From assembly GCA_963070105.1 (NCBI GenBank), contig OY718808.1, forward strand, positions 921,738 to 985,737: a DNA stretch of 64,000 nt, read 5' to 3'. The notes beneath the pieces are model-generated. The model had not been told where the DNA came from. It ran no database searches and saw only the letters and a list, made by a program, of their open reading frames with translations. Made by a program: the position numbers and the translations under genes. Positions within the stretch are counted from its first letter, which is position 1; every line of letters starts with the position of its first letter. This DNA is from Litomosoides sigmodontis (taxonomy: Eukaryota; Nematoda; Chromadorea; Rhabditida; Onchocercidae). This document shows, one piece after another, positions 13,594 to 26,820 of this stretch.

Positions 13594-15197
13594 CTTCCCA
13601 TTTATTTCATCTAATATATTTCTCAGCTTATTATTATTTACACGCTTTTTCCTAAAATAGTAATATGCTACTTAATGCTAGCATAATTCACATGAAATTG
13701 ACAAAATGTTGTTTCTGTTGTTTACAATTTGAGTAAACAATTAAGCAATCAATAGTATAATCCATTTCCTAGCTAAGTGTACCTCACCTCAGTTCCATCC
13801 GGTCAACTTTCATTTAATCAAATCTCAAAAACTATATTGTCAAAAAAAACAACAAAAAGGAAAGGGAGACAAAAAAAGATCAGGATTTAAAATTGAAAAA
13901 GGCGAGCAAATTATTGCATCACTTATTTTGTATAAATTACAAATTAAATGCACCTTACTTTTACTAAATTCCTTTCTATATATCTTTAAAGCATATATAT
14001 GTACATATGAATTTTTTGAAATTTATATATGCGAATAAATTTTGAATGAAAGTTAAATTATGGGTGTTAAAGGAAATTGGCCAGTTAATGAGAACCCAAA
14101 ACAGTTATCACATTCGAAGCTACAACATTATTACTACTTCTCAAAATCAGAGATAAAACTAAAAAGCCGAAAAAATTTTGCACATTCCATAACTCAATAT
14201 TTACGCTTACAAAAAAAAAGGATTTTCTAATGTAAAATAAATTGAAATTTAGGTTATTCTGTTAAAACGATCAAATATTCTACCCTCAAATACCGCTGTT
14301 CATTTACTTGAGTAAAAGCTTCGCATAGAATTCTCTCCTTTTTTCTTAAAAAAAAAAAAGTGTTGTTTATTGTAAAGAGGAAGAAGGAAAGCGACAGAGG
14401 CGAAGGACAGTGTGTAGTACCCGGAAGTGTGGAATATTTCCTTCGTTAGCGTGGAAAACCTTTGACCTCTCAGTTTTATTTCATCTCATCAGCACCTGAG
14501 AATCGTCCAATGTCACTCACCTATTCACTCATTTGCATTACCTACCAATCACGCATTCACCTTCTCTCCCTCATCCACAACCTCCTTTTTCCACTCTCAT
14601 CTCATCCATACAGGAAAATAAGCACTTAGCCTGACGTGGAATGAGGACGACGTGCATAAAATGAGAGTTTCTTGAGGAAACGGAAAGGTAATGAATGCGA
14701 GACATTGCAGCTCCCATTTTACAATTTGGCGGATATTAATTTTGCTAAAATAGTTTTTTTTTTTTTTTTTGGAACGTATTGGTCGATTGATTGAAGGAAG
14801 CGCTGAAGATTGACCAAAACGGAATAAAAATTAGGCGAGGGAGAAAACGCTAAAAATCGAAGAGTCAAACTTTTCACAAAGAAATCAAGCTTTTTACAAA
14901 ATATCACGTTCAGCTCTTGAAATGAATCAGCATGACGATGATTTCACTAGCAACTAAAATTTGAGGTTTTTATGAGTGCGGTTTGTCAGATCACAATAAA
15001 TTGTTGATTGATTAGTTGTTTGAATTTGCTTCGTAAAGTGCTCGTCAATTTGTGTTGATTCGAAAATTATGGGTTAAGAAAATAATTTAAGGAAATAAAG
15101 GAAAAAATTTAATAGACAATTGCATTTAGTTTAATTAAAATGAATTAGAAATAAAATTCATTCACTCTGTCAAATAATATTAATATTTCTATAATTC

Positions 15198-15290
15198 TTT
15201 ATATATATAATTTTATATATAATTTTTTTATATATATAATTTTATATGTAATCTTTTATATATATATAATTTCATATATAATTTTTTTCA
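15198..15290. repeat. AT-rich degenerate tandem repeat
   Basis: Three imperfect units of about 30 bases, each a TATATATATAATTT block followed by a T run. Confidence 0.6.
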
Positions 15291-18200
15291 AAAAAATAAT
15301 TATATCAAATTTTTACTTATAAAATTGCACATTAATGAAAAGAAATGAAATGAAATTAGCAATTAATGCTAAGAAAATAACAAAAAAAAGATTAGCAACG
15401 TTTTTATTTGGTAAATGTTTGGATGGTATTTTGCGGTAATTGATGGATTGAGATGAAAGGGAAATTTGTTAAGCGCTTAGTTACGATCACTGGAAATTGT
15501 TTATTGAGGAGATAATTGGCTTAATGATGAATTCTTTATTTACTGAAAAGATTAGCAAATTACCGCAAAAAGCGCATTTCTCTCATCTTCTGGCCTCGGT
15601 CGCTCCCATGTTGGTCAAACGGGAAAAAAATTTATGAAATTAAGTACCTACCGTAACTCATTTACGCAGTTGTTTTAACTTTCAAGAAATTAATGAAATG
15701 AAAATGTGACATAAAAGTATTGAAATATTACACGGAATTTTATCATATAATTTAAATTCTGGAATTAATCAGCAAAAAGATACAATTCATTTTGTACTGC
15801 AATCATCTGTTGTGGCGCATTTTTGCGCTTACAAAAAAACGTTCGCTAAACTGTTTTACACTGTTTCTTTCCTTCGGTGAATAGTTTTAGTAAGTTCGCT
15901 CATATATCAGTGATTTCAAATAGCCTTTTGAAATTCCTCTTGAAATTCTCATTTAATTATTTATATTGAACGAAATGATTGAATTATGCATTCTATTGGA
16001 TACGAATTGAAGTGCATCAACAACACTAACAGAATTCTAATGCATTTTATTGCTCAATTAAAGCGTTTTAATTAAGTAATTTTGAATTAATTATGATTAT
16101 ATAATTGAATTAACAGTTTTGTCCATTCGTTTTCGATCCCTCTCCCTCCTCTCTCATTCACACTGCATCTTTGGCGTGCGCATCAGGTTTCATTACATAT
16201 TTTTAAAATTTAAGTAGAAATTGAAAAATTAATATGGTGCACAAAATTGATCACATCCACACTTAGACCATTTCTCTTGTGTGCTTAATTTCACATCAAG
16301 TTTTCGATTTTAAAATAAAGTACTAGACTTTTGAAAAATAAAATACGACAACTTAAAAAATAAAGCACGCTAATTTTGTTTAAAATATCAACTCAAATCC
16401 TTTAGCTTCAAATCCTGCTTAACTTTATTAAATTTAAAAAACAAAAAATTTCGTAAATTTGGTTAAATCATATGCAAATCGTAGAGTTTAATTTCACGGT
16501 AAATATTTAAAATCAAAATTTGAATATTTTATAGTTTATCAGATTGAGAAAAGATGAGCTATAATTCGTATGAGTGAATAAATGAACAAAAGCATAAGGC
16601 GCAAATTAGTGAGAGCAATTTAGCGGACACGTAAAATGAATTAGAAAACAGTAAGTAGCATAATTGTGCTAATAGATTATTTGATAAGCAAGCAAACAAA
16701 CGCTGCCGCAATTAGCAACGTCGAACAGTCCTTGCAACTCTCTTCCGCCACCTCACTTGCTGACATGCGAGAGTAAGTAACCTTTGATAGCTTCCTAAAG
16801 TGGCTTAAATTACTTCCACTGGTTAAGATTAATTATTGATCAATGCCGCCTTACTGCCGTCCGACAACACTTCACAACTATTCAGCCGCTTAACAGTAAC
16901 ATTCTTGCGTACATTGTCACATTCCACTTCATTTCATTGAAATGTTAAAAGATTCCATCACTTTGTGTTTCATCTTTTCCGTATTAATTTCATTGAAAGA
17001 ATCAAGTAAGTGAGAACTAACCTGTTTTTTTTTTCTCAAAAACCTACCCTATCTTTACATTCATAAATTTGGGAAGTTTTTCAGTGTCGTATTTTTTTCA
17101 TTTTATGATTTGACTAATAAATTGACGGCTCTTTTTTGAGTTCTATGCCTCCGTGCAAGTGCAAATTATTTTTCGTAATTTATTGTGTAATTAATGATAA
17201 GCGCAAAATTTTCTCCTCTCCCCAACGATGCCACACGTAAATTAATTTGCTGCTAAATATGATTTTGGTATCAATCGGTGACAAATTTAATTTTCATTGC
17301 TGTTTAGAAGGCATAGTGCAAGAGCTTTAACATATTTTATCGATCATTTTTACAGGTAGCACTAATAATTTCAAATTGCTTTATTTCTACTTGATTGCAA
17401 TGAAAAATGAGTGTTCTTTAAAACTTAATTTCAACTCATTTTTAAAAGAATTTTAAATGAATTCAATTTCAATATAACTTAGATATGGAAGAATTAGAGT
17501 TTGAATTGTGCAATAAAATACGTTTCGTGCTTCATCATTTGTCAAATATCCCACAAAAAATTTTATTAGCTTACTGTTTGGTGCTGGTACTACGTGAACA
17601 AAAACAAGGAAAAACAATAACTGTTACTGTCTCTTGTCATCCATCCATTTACGCAATGAAATGAATTAGTAATTTGCAAAATTAATTTTTTTGTAAATTT
17701 CATCAAAATGATTTAAGCGTATGTGTGAAGGAGCAAAGATTGATAAATCAATGAAATGCGCTGAACAATTAATGGCTGAGGAAGTGAAGTGATCTCAAGT
17801 GGGACAATTAAAAGTGTTGTAAAAGTAATTATGAATGAATGAGTGAATGTGAATGAACGAGTGAATAGACAATAAATGTGGTTTGTGCTTGCGTGTAAAC
17901 GTGTGCGTATGTACGTGTATGTGTGTTCATGGATATGCATGAATTGAATGAAAAAGAATGTGTGTGCAACATATAATTTGCATAAATATTCATGTGTTAA
18001 TCATGTCATCTATAAATATTCACGTGTCACCTATTACAATATATATATACATATATTCATGTTTCACTTAATTCCAAGCAGTTAATAATCGCAATAATTG
18101 CTAATAGTAATTCGTAATCATAATCATAATAATCAGAGGAAGCGGAACAATAATAAGTTGGAACATATGGTTTTAATCAAAGAGATTACGGTAGTCGCAT

Positions 18201-18965
18201 TCATTTATTCATTTCATTAATGCGAATGAAGAAATAAGTTAGATATTAATTAGCACGTATGACGTTTAAAATAAATAATTATGGAGCAGTAATAAATGAA
18301 ATAATTGTTGAAATTACACAGAGTGTCAACAAAGTATTAAATTAGGATGATAGTGTAAAGAAAAAAAAAAGTTTAAGCAAATTTCTGAAATTGAAATTAC
18401 CGATAGTAGATGAAAAAGGGAAATATTTGTTAATAAGTAATGAAAAGCAATAAATTAAGTAAAAGGCGTGTGATATTGAAAAGATAAAGCGGAGACGATG
18501 AAGTAATAAATATGTGAGCGCATTTGGTAACATTTGAACTTTGCCTCAATTTTCCTCCAAAAACAATTCAATTCGATATTTGTACACTAACATAAATCGC
18601 CTGAAATAGAAATCAAAAATTCCAAATTAATAGAAAATTTAAATTGCTACTATTTGTTTAATTGCTCTTTCTAGCATTTTTGGATGCAACTCTTTACTTT
18701 TTTGTTTTAGAAGAGAGATGTGAAAGTGTTTTGTAAATATCATTTCGCCTGTCCTTCTTACGCTTCCATCTTCCTCCTCCTCCCCTTCACCTTTTCCATA
18801 AGTTCACATTCTTCTCAATTCAAACATTCAAAATTGAAGTGTAGGAAGAGCAGAGATGAAGAGAAGAAGGGGAAGAGAGAAAGGGAAAAAAAGCAACAGC
18901 AACAACAACAACAACAACAAATGACTCTGCGTGTTGTCGTCTACAATAGAGACTTATTGGGTTAT

Positions 18966-19219
18966 TGAAGTGGCTTGGAAAAAGAGTTTCGGAGGAGAGG
19001 GAGAAAATAATTCGATTTTCAAGTGGAGAAAAAAAGCGAAGGATCGGAATGAGCGAGAAGCTCAAGTGGCTAGGAAGAACGAGCTAAGAATGATTTGACG
19101 TTCAAGTGGCGCAAATAAGCGCGCGGAATGATCTCTCAACGATCAGTTAATAATTGATCAGTGAACATGAAAAAGGAAAAAAAACGAAATGAGTGAAATG
19201 GCAGATGTTCATGAAGTGG
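18966..19219 (+). promoter_or_regulatory. Candidate NK-2 homeodomain binding-site cluster
   Basis: Five same-strand matches to TNAAGTGG: TGAAGTGG at 18966, TCAAGTGG at 19019, 19062 and 19102, and TGAAGTGG at 19212. TNAAGTGG is the established high-affinity site of NK-2 class homeodomains. Start-to-start spacings are 53, 43, 40 and 110 bases; the first three are near whole helical turns, while 110 is about ten and a half. The only NK-2 gene seen ends 9.2 kb upstream, so an autoregulatory enhancer is possible. This is inference from motifs alone. Confidence 0.45.
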
Positions 19220-22200
19220 CCCATTCCTCGTACTCTTCTAAACCTCAGGAAATAAAATAACCCAGAAAGAATGTCACTTCAGAAAAGAAAATTTTTGATT
19301 AATTTTTTTCTTCAAACATTTACATTGCCAAAAATTACGTGAGAAATACCAAGAAATTTTAAAGTATTTTTTAGTTGTATTTGCAATTTCATAAAAATAA
19401 CAGAGAAAAGAGAGGAAAAACGTTGTTGTTACGAATTAACAGATACGATTTTTTTTTTTAATGTAAATCGAATAGATTAATCGATATGATAGTCGAAAAA
19501 ATTTAATTTTTAGTTAATTAACTTTAATACAAATTCAAATTAACGTGGATGAGCATAGTAAAGGAAGAAGAAGAAAAGTAGAAAATGAAATATCACCTTA
19601 TCAATTAATGTTTAAATAGGATAAAAATGATTACAGAAGAGAGCTCCATCGTCTTACAATTATCATTTCGAAAATATAAATTGCTGTAAAATGAATTAGC
19701 AACAAAAGGAAAGGATTTAGGCTGCTGACAACAAAGTTTTAATTATTGAAAAAAACTTCAAAGCTAATTGTTAAAAACATGTCTTTCAACGTTCCGACCA
19801 CATCCTAGTGTCAAACATATAACTATCAGTGAACATTTTACAAGTTCAATTATCAAAAGATGTGAAATCCATTTTCAAAGATAAGATTATAAAAGATGCA
19901 TGAAAAAACTCTTCTAGCTACATCAGTACCAATCCGTTCACACTAACTAACGTTTGCATAATTGGCTCTAAAATTTAAATAATCAGTGAAATGTAGTAAC
20001 AATGATGTGACTGCAAACAGTATTCTATGAAACATTTATTAAAAAAAAAAAACAAGTTAATCATTTCTGCAATATATGCAAATAATTGCTCATTTTCGTA
20101 TGTTTTTTGTTCTGAACTTTCCTGTATGTTTTTAGTGAACGCTTTTTTTTTCTGTTTTAAATTTTTTTTTCCTTCTTATCGCCAGATATTTGTCCCACGA
20201 GCATGCGCAAGGCAATGAGAATTGAAGCGGCGCTTTATAAAAAATTTCTCGTATCAATACTTTCAATCATGCAAAACTCACCTCATCAATAGTTTCAATC
20301 GAAATGGAAAATCTATCTCATTAGCATTTTCAATTCACACAAAAAGTTCACCTTATCAACCTCCTTATCAATCTTATCAGCAGTGATGTAGGTAGGAAGA
20401 GGAAAAGAAGTGAAAAAGCAAGAAAAACAATGAAGAGCGGAATGTGAATACTTTATGTGACAAAACGTTTTGAAAGACTAAAAGGATGAAATGTACAGGC
20501 AGGCAGCCAGGCGATTTTATAGCATTTCCACGGAGAGCTAGAAGGAGGTGAGGATGTACTTGAGGCTTGAAGTTGAACCTGAATTGCCATCTCGAGATTT
20601 TTCAAAAATGACACTTGTGGAGAATACTTTTCGTATCGCCCTCCTATCTTCTCCCCCAACCGAAATTTACACGATAGAGTTGAAATAGATGAACCTCTCT
20701 CCCTCTCTCTTTCTCTAATCAGCTTCTTTAAGTCTACTCAAAAAAAAGAAGCACAAAGTACTGTATAAGTGATAATTTGTCATCGTCTACGAACAATCCT
20801 ACTATTTGTGATCCAAGGTTGAATAAATACACCCACGCACTTCAATACATCACTTCTCATTAACAGATAACCTTATGATTAACAGCGTCTGCAACGTTTT
20901 CTTTTAAATTACCGCCACAACATACTTCTTGTACTGATAGTATTATTCATACTGTTAATCATAAAAAAAAACCCACTTATTTCTATTTTAGTGATTATCA
21001 TGAATTATTAGGATATTCGAAACACTGCAATATTCCAAAGGCTAGTAAATGTCTTATCAAAAAATAAAAACAATCGCTAAAATTCCTAGAAAGATTTGTG
21101 ACAAAGTAAAAACTCTTCATTTATGGATGGATTCACTTACCTCACTTTCCTTCATTCAGTGTATTATTTAGATTTGTTAATAATTTCATGTATGAAAGCC
21201 TTTTTAGGAGAAAAAGAGAAAATCAAATAAGTGATATGATTGAATTAGGGAATAATACTTCCACATTGTTACTGGGTAATATGAATCCGAAAACTCTCGC
21301 CTTCTCACTCCCTTTTTTTCTAAGTCAGATGAGTAAATTGGACTCTATAAAATCAAATAATACCCTAACTTGAACTTTTCGATTGAATTATTATCTCTCA
21401 GGAAATATGTGTTCAATCTGCTCAAGTGCCAGTGAAAGGTAAATTAATCTTGTAAAAATTTGTTGACCTAACGACTGATACGTTAAGCTGAAAGTCTAAC
21501 AACCACTCAGGACGCCTGAACTCCCATTTCGATTTCATTTTTCTAGTTGACTTCGGTCAACATGTGTTTTCTTACGCGACAATAAGCGTAAACAAGACGA
21601 AATTAATAATTAAATTCACATTCCTTCATTCATTACTAAATTCAACGCTAAAAAAAATGCTCAAACTCAAAGTGGAACAATGTGGAAAAAAGCAAAATGT
21701 TAAACGTTTGAAGATGGATAGAGCTGTTCGAGTTCGGGTAAAAAAGTATCAGATTACTTATATGTAAATTTTGGAAACGATGTGAAAATAAAGGTGATAC
21801 TTCACGTTCTACTTGAAGGACTTGAGCTGTTGTTCTCAAGAAGTTTTTGTGTAAACAAATGAAGACACCCATCATCATGACGAGTGGCATCATATTTGAG
21901 GAATGTCTTCTAACAAAAGAAAGGCTACGAAGTTAAGGGACAATTTGTCATGACTATAAATCATGATCATAGTTATCATAATCATAAATGATCTTATTTC
22001 ATTTAATTTTCCACGGAAGATTTTTGTGTTTTACAAAAGAAATTAGGATGTTATTACTGCTTTCACAAAAAAAAACGTAAGTCCAACAATCTTTATGAAA
22101 AAACATACCAAAAAAACTAAAGCAAGAGATTGTAAAAAAGATCAATGTGGAATGATTGCTATCGGTGATGCTGAAAAACAGAGAGGAAAGAATACCTCGT

Positions 22201-22607
22201 GACTTGTGAAATAAAGGCAATTAAATGAATTAAGACATAATAATAGCTTGTAATGCATTATTATCAATTACCAGTTTACCTGTCTGATTTCAAACAAAAA
22301 TTCTGCTGTCACGTTTCACTATAACATAGATTTGAAGTTACAGGGATTTCCAAGTTATAGACATAAGGAAACAAATAAGCATGTGATGAAAAAACTGCTC
22401 AAATTGCAAGGTATAAAACAGATATGAAAAACTCAAAAAATGAACAAATGAACAAATGGGCAGCTTAACAGTAGTTCCTAAGGGACCACTTGCCTACTTT
22501 ACCAATGCGCTTTCATTGCATCATAAGCTCACTAAATCAAAATATGGTAATTGATAGAGAATAAAAAAATGCAACATAATATTTCATATTGAATTAAATC
22601 CATATTT

Positions 22608-25321
22608 TTAAGCTCTTCTACTTTCTGCGTCACTATCTTCATCCAAATGAGGACTGATTAAAATAGCATCTGCCACTTCACGATTGGAAATTGATAATTG
22701 TTGCTGAAAAGAATAAACCATATGAAGAAGGATATTTATCTCAAATTTTTTCACTATGAATAGAAATATTCACTTCGTTGGAAAGACAGCAAGAAAATGA
22801 GATAGCAAGGCGGCGGATACAATTCAATGTAAATTAAGACGAAGAAATACATGCGAAATTCATCATAAAACAGGCAAACAGAAAGAAAAGTATAGAAAGT
22901 ATTTACTTGTTGTTCTTTCAGCGATAGAATCAGTCCTCGAGAATAAATTCTTCGGTCATTTGGAGGATTGTATTCACAAACACCTTTACTAGTGAGAATT
23001 TCCGCAATTTCGCTCACAGATCCTCAAAAAATTTATTTTTAGTGAAAAACTTACTAAATCTACATGACTCGAAAATTTTATTCATCATTTATAATTCTAT
23101 TCTTTTCTTTAACTTTTGAAATATTACCATTAGATTCAAATGCTCTAACAAGAGTTACAGAACCATCAAAACATATAGCCGATAATGTCAAGTGAGCGGC
23201 ATTCTCCAGAAGATAACGAGCAACTTCTGCGAATGCCGGCGTTGGATTGGTAATACCATACAATACGCATGGAGTGGCCTAAAGATACTCATATATAAAT
23301 ATTTAGAGTGTGAAATAATGTCACTATTAATATACAACCTACGAAACGAATGTTAACTAAAACATGAAACTAACTAGTATAATATCGATAAAAAAGTATC
23401 TTATTCAAATTTCAGTAAAACAAAAACTTACTCTGGCCGGTATAGACGCCAAATATTCACTTATAACTTTCAATTCTTTCATTTGCACCACCATCGTTTG
23501 TCCTACATCCAGTGCATATATAAGAATTTTTTCATCATTCAATTCTTCTAGAACCCGACATCGGAGTGGTACTTCACTTAACTTGTTTGGTGCTGCAACT
23601 AGCAGTTCGCTCTTCTGAAAATATAATTACACTATAAGTGTTCAAAAATTTTCACTGTTTGTTTCATATTTGACCATTAATTTTCAGAAATGGTAATAAT
23701 AGGACCCATACCTTACTAAAAATAAAACCTTTTCCAAAAAGTACATAGAAATTACACATTACTTCAGTAAAGAGCGTAAAAATGGGAAATTGAGCTTAAC
23801 AGTACCCGTTATGCCATTATGCTTGATAAAAAACCAGTACAGCAAATAGATATATGTAGCAAGAGATACACAACCTTTAAATAGTTTTTAAATCCAAAAT
23901 AAAAAATTCCTCACCACAACATGAGTTACTTCAGCTGCACGCTCAAAATGAGCTATAAGATGACTGTCCAAATCTTCATTATTAATTATTAAATTTTCTG
24001 CCTCGCACACATGAGTTTTTGTGAGCACGTAAAATGTCATTGGCCACCGTTGAAATTCCATAATTGGTTTGACAAGTTCAACCTGAAAAACAGCAATTTC
24101 GTCAGCCTTCAAAACATTAGCATTCTTCCATTCGAATCATAAATGCGTACGAATTTCAGAATTTTCAAATAAAATTACACCTCACTCCCAAAATATACAC
24201 ACATCTTCAAAGCTCCATTCGAGAATTTATAATGTAGTTTATTGAATTTTGCTTTACTCAAAAGAAAAAAGACCTCAACTGGTTCGCCTCCTGGTAGATA
24301 CATATGACGATGAAGGCGTTCGTTGTAGATAATCGGTTTACGAATATTCCCTCCCGTCGAAACCAATTCCGGTCTATCAGTAATGGAAAAATAACTGAAA
24401 TAACATTTAACACAAATAATAATTCAAATGATCCACAATAATTTAGGCTCTTCTCTCCTTTTCACTCTCTTCATCGACTACAAGATAAACCTAAACGACA
24501 ATTTTAAAGTTTTTGAAACAATTACCCATATTATCAGTATCACATTATTCTCTGATATGGCCATTATAAACTCACCTTTTCATTCTCTTCGTTTCTTTAT
24601 CAACGGCCTGTGCTAATTCCGCTTTGACATTTGAATTCTCTTTCGGTCTTACAAATTGAATCTAAAAAGTCAATCGGCTTGGCATTAAAATCATACTTTA
24701 CAAATCTTGAAAATCGTTGCTACTAATTTCTTTTTTTTCATCCCTCTGCTTTCCTTTCAAACCAAACATGCCTTTAGCGGTTTTGACAGCTCCGGTAGCT
24801 GAATTTTGCCATTATCATGGGCTGTTGCATTAATAACAGAATTCGCATCAGCAATCGACATCATATGAACAAACCTTAAACTAATTAAATGGTTACCGCA
24901 TTCCTCAATGAAGTAATGATTGTACTGTAATGAAATTTTCATCCATAGGTACACTATCAACACATCTGATATTTAAATAACATACGCGCATGTCAATGAA
25001 TTATCGTGCTTTCTCAGAATTTTGATATTGTCAATCCGTCCAAATCGACGAAATATATGAAGCAGCTTCCACTGAAAAAAAATTTTCCCTTACACAAAAA
25101 TTTTTAGTGGAAGAGGACAAAGAATTTAGTAATTGAAAGAAACAAAAAATTTTTGAAAAAAAAAACATCCAAAAAGCATATCAACATACCTTATCCCATG
25201 TGTCTGGTACATTTTGCACATAAAGCGTTCGCTCTTCCGGTGAACCCATATACGGCAAATGCAAATCTGTTGCAGCCAATTTTGTGCAATCACCTGAGGC
25301 TGCCATTACCTGTTCCTCCAT
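22608..25321 (-). CDS. RRM plus extended-Tudor domain protein (TDRD10-like), ten exons
   Basis: Exons from the 5' end: 25321-25190, 25071-24982, 24924-24763, 24661-24576, 24394-24181, 24082-23915, 23614-23432, 23278-23128, 23022-22907, 22703-22608; phases close, 465 aa. Residues about 31-140 form an RRM: RNP2 is RTLYVQNVP, helix 1 is LLHIFRRFGRIDNIKIL and RNP1 is the divergent LISLRFVHM. The C-terminal half is an extended Tudor domain. Its SN-like flanks are VELVKPIMEFQRWPMTFYV and CVLYGITNPTPAFAEVARYL, and the Tudor core is CRVLEELNDEKILIYALDVG followed by QTMVV. The tail is acidic (HLDEDSDAES). RRM plus Tudor matches TDRD10. Tudor proteins usually bind dimethyl-arginine on Argonaute/PIWI or Sm proteins in germ granules. 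Here the core has ALDVGQ in place of the usual DYGN-type motif, so ligand binding may be lost. The 57-base second intron uses a weak donor and is the least sure junction. Confidence 0.85.
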
Positions 25322-25340
25322 TAAATTCTACAATGTAAAC

Positions 25341-25348
25341 CTAAGAAA
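25341..25348 (-). promoter_or_regulatory. Probable SL trans-splice acceptor of the Tudor gene
   Basis: On the minus strand TTTCTTAG ends 19 bases upstream of the ATG at 25321. A second AG lies 6 bases from the ATG. No in-frame coding extends upstream. Confidence 0.4.
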
Positions 25349-26820
25349 TCTCAAAAAATACATAAAAAACGAAAAAACACAAGGAAAATATCATATATAA
25401 AATAGTAAAATAACCACAAATATCATCACGTCAAACGTCTAGCTTTCACCGATATTTTCAACAGTACCTAAATGAATTCCAACAATGTTTGGAACTTATC
25501 ACAAGATAAACATGTTTTTTTTAAATCATTTTCTTCTCTTGGTGTTATCACAAAAAGGCGGTTAACATCATCCAATCATTAAATAAATGAAATAATTAAT
25601 AATGAACACATAAGAACGCATGCGCCATGAGAATTAGAATTACATTACCAACTGTTGAATAAGTAGGTCCATACATTTTACCATTCCACCATAAGACCCT
25701 ATTGAAAATTGAAAATTGAAAAAGAAATTCGATTTAATCATATCGCTTCATTACAAATGCTTTAATCAAGCAATTCCAATCCAATTCCATATGGCTTCCT
25801 ATCAACACTCAACTTTTCTGCATTTTCCCATGCAACAAATAAAAAATTGCTAAAGGAACTAAAAACGTAATAAAAACAGACATTCGAAGAGAGAAAAAAA
25901 CACCGTTTAGATTGCTTAACATTGCAGATAATTGCATTATTAATAACTTCTATCAACTTTACAAGGAAACTACGAAGGCATTTAACTTGGTTTATGGTTA
26001 AATTTGAAAAATTTTTTCGTGAAAATCATTTGCTATCAGTGGTATTATCGTTTAGTTACGATATATGTAAACAAATCAGAGCTAAATACAAATGAAATTG
26101 GCAGGATGATATGAGAAGATAGGAGCAAGCAACAACGCTAGCGGCAATCACATGTTACAATCAGCACAAATGAATGATGAAAAGCATCATTCGAATTAAT
26201 TCCAACTAAAGAATTTCAATGTGAATACAAAAATTAACTGTACCTAAACTAATTTCTAATCAACCAAATTTTACTCCTAAAATTTCTCGACAAAAATGAA
26301 AAATGGAGGAAAAAAAAAAGATATCGGCAATTACGTTAGAATATAATGGAATATTACACACTGTTACATTTACATTGTGGACTTCAACAACGTCACTTCA
26401 TGGACTCATATGTTACTGAACGTCATTCCGTGAATTTTTTTAATTTTATTTTGCATTTTTTCGGCAAAGAGAATTTGTTTTTGCAAGGAATTTAATTTAA
26501 AATCTAAAATTTGCAAATAATGGGCAGGATTTCAGAAAAAACGGCAAAAAATGACCGACTTCCTTTAACTCTTTCCTACTTCTTTTGTTAACAGAAAAAA
26601 ATGAAAGCCGAAGAAAATGAAGCCACAATCCATCATTCATTGCAGAAAAAATTACGTATAACTGAATCAATCAAGAGCACAGTCCCACGGAAAAAATTTA
26701 GTGCTCGAAAATATCTGATTGTATGATATTATGGTAATAGTCAATCAAATTTTAAATTTCATTTCGAAAGAATTCGCAAAACATAAAATTCCACAATGAC
26801 GACCTAATCAAGTTTATAAA
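25349..26820. other. Intergenic region between HINFP and Tudor genes
   Basis: About 1.5 kb of AT-rich sequence between the stop of the HINFP homologue and the start of the Tudor gene, both on the minus strand. The gap is wider than the 100-400 bases usual inside a nematode operon, so shared transcription is not favoured. I see no gene in it. Confidence 0.6.

Larger units (their letters stand above)
9788..22607. other. 12.8 kb non-coding stretch between homeobox and Tudor genes
   Basis: No gene is supported. It holds a (CAT)n run at 13567-13593, an AT-rich tandem repeat at 15198-15290, a (CAA)n run at 18893-18921 and the TNAAGTGG cluster at 18966-19219. The one open stretch of note is 12401-12721 on the minus strand (106 codons, no known motif). 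Long flanks like this are usual around developmental regulators, so enhancers of the homeobox gene may be here. Confidence 0.65.
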
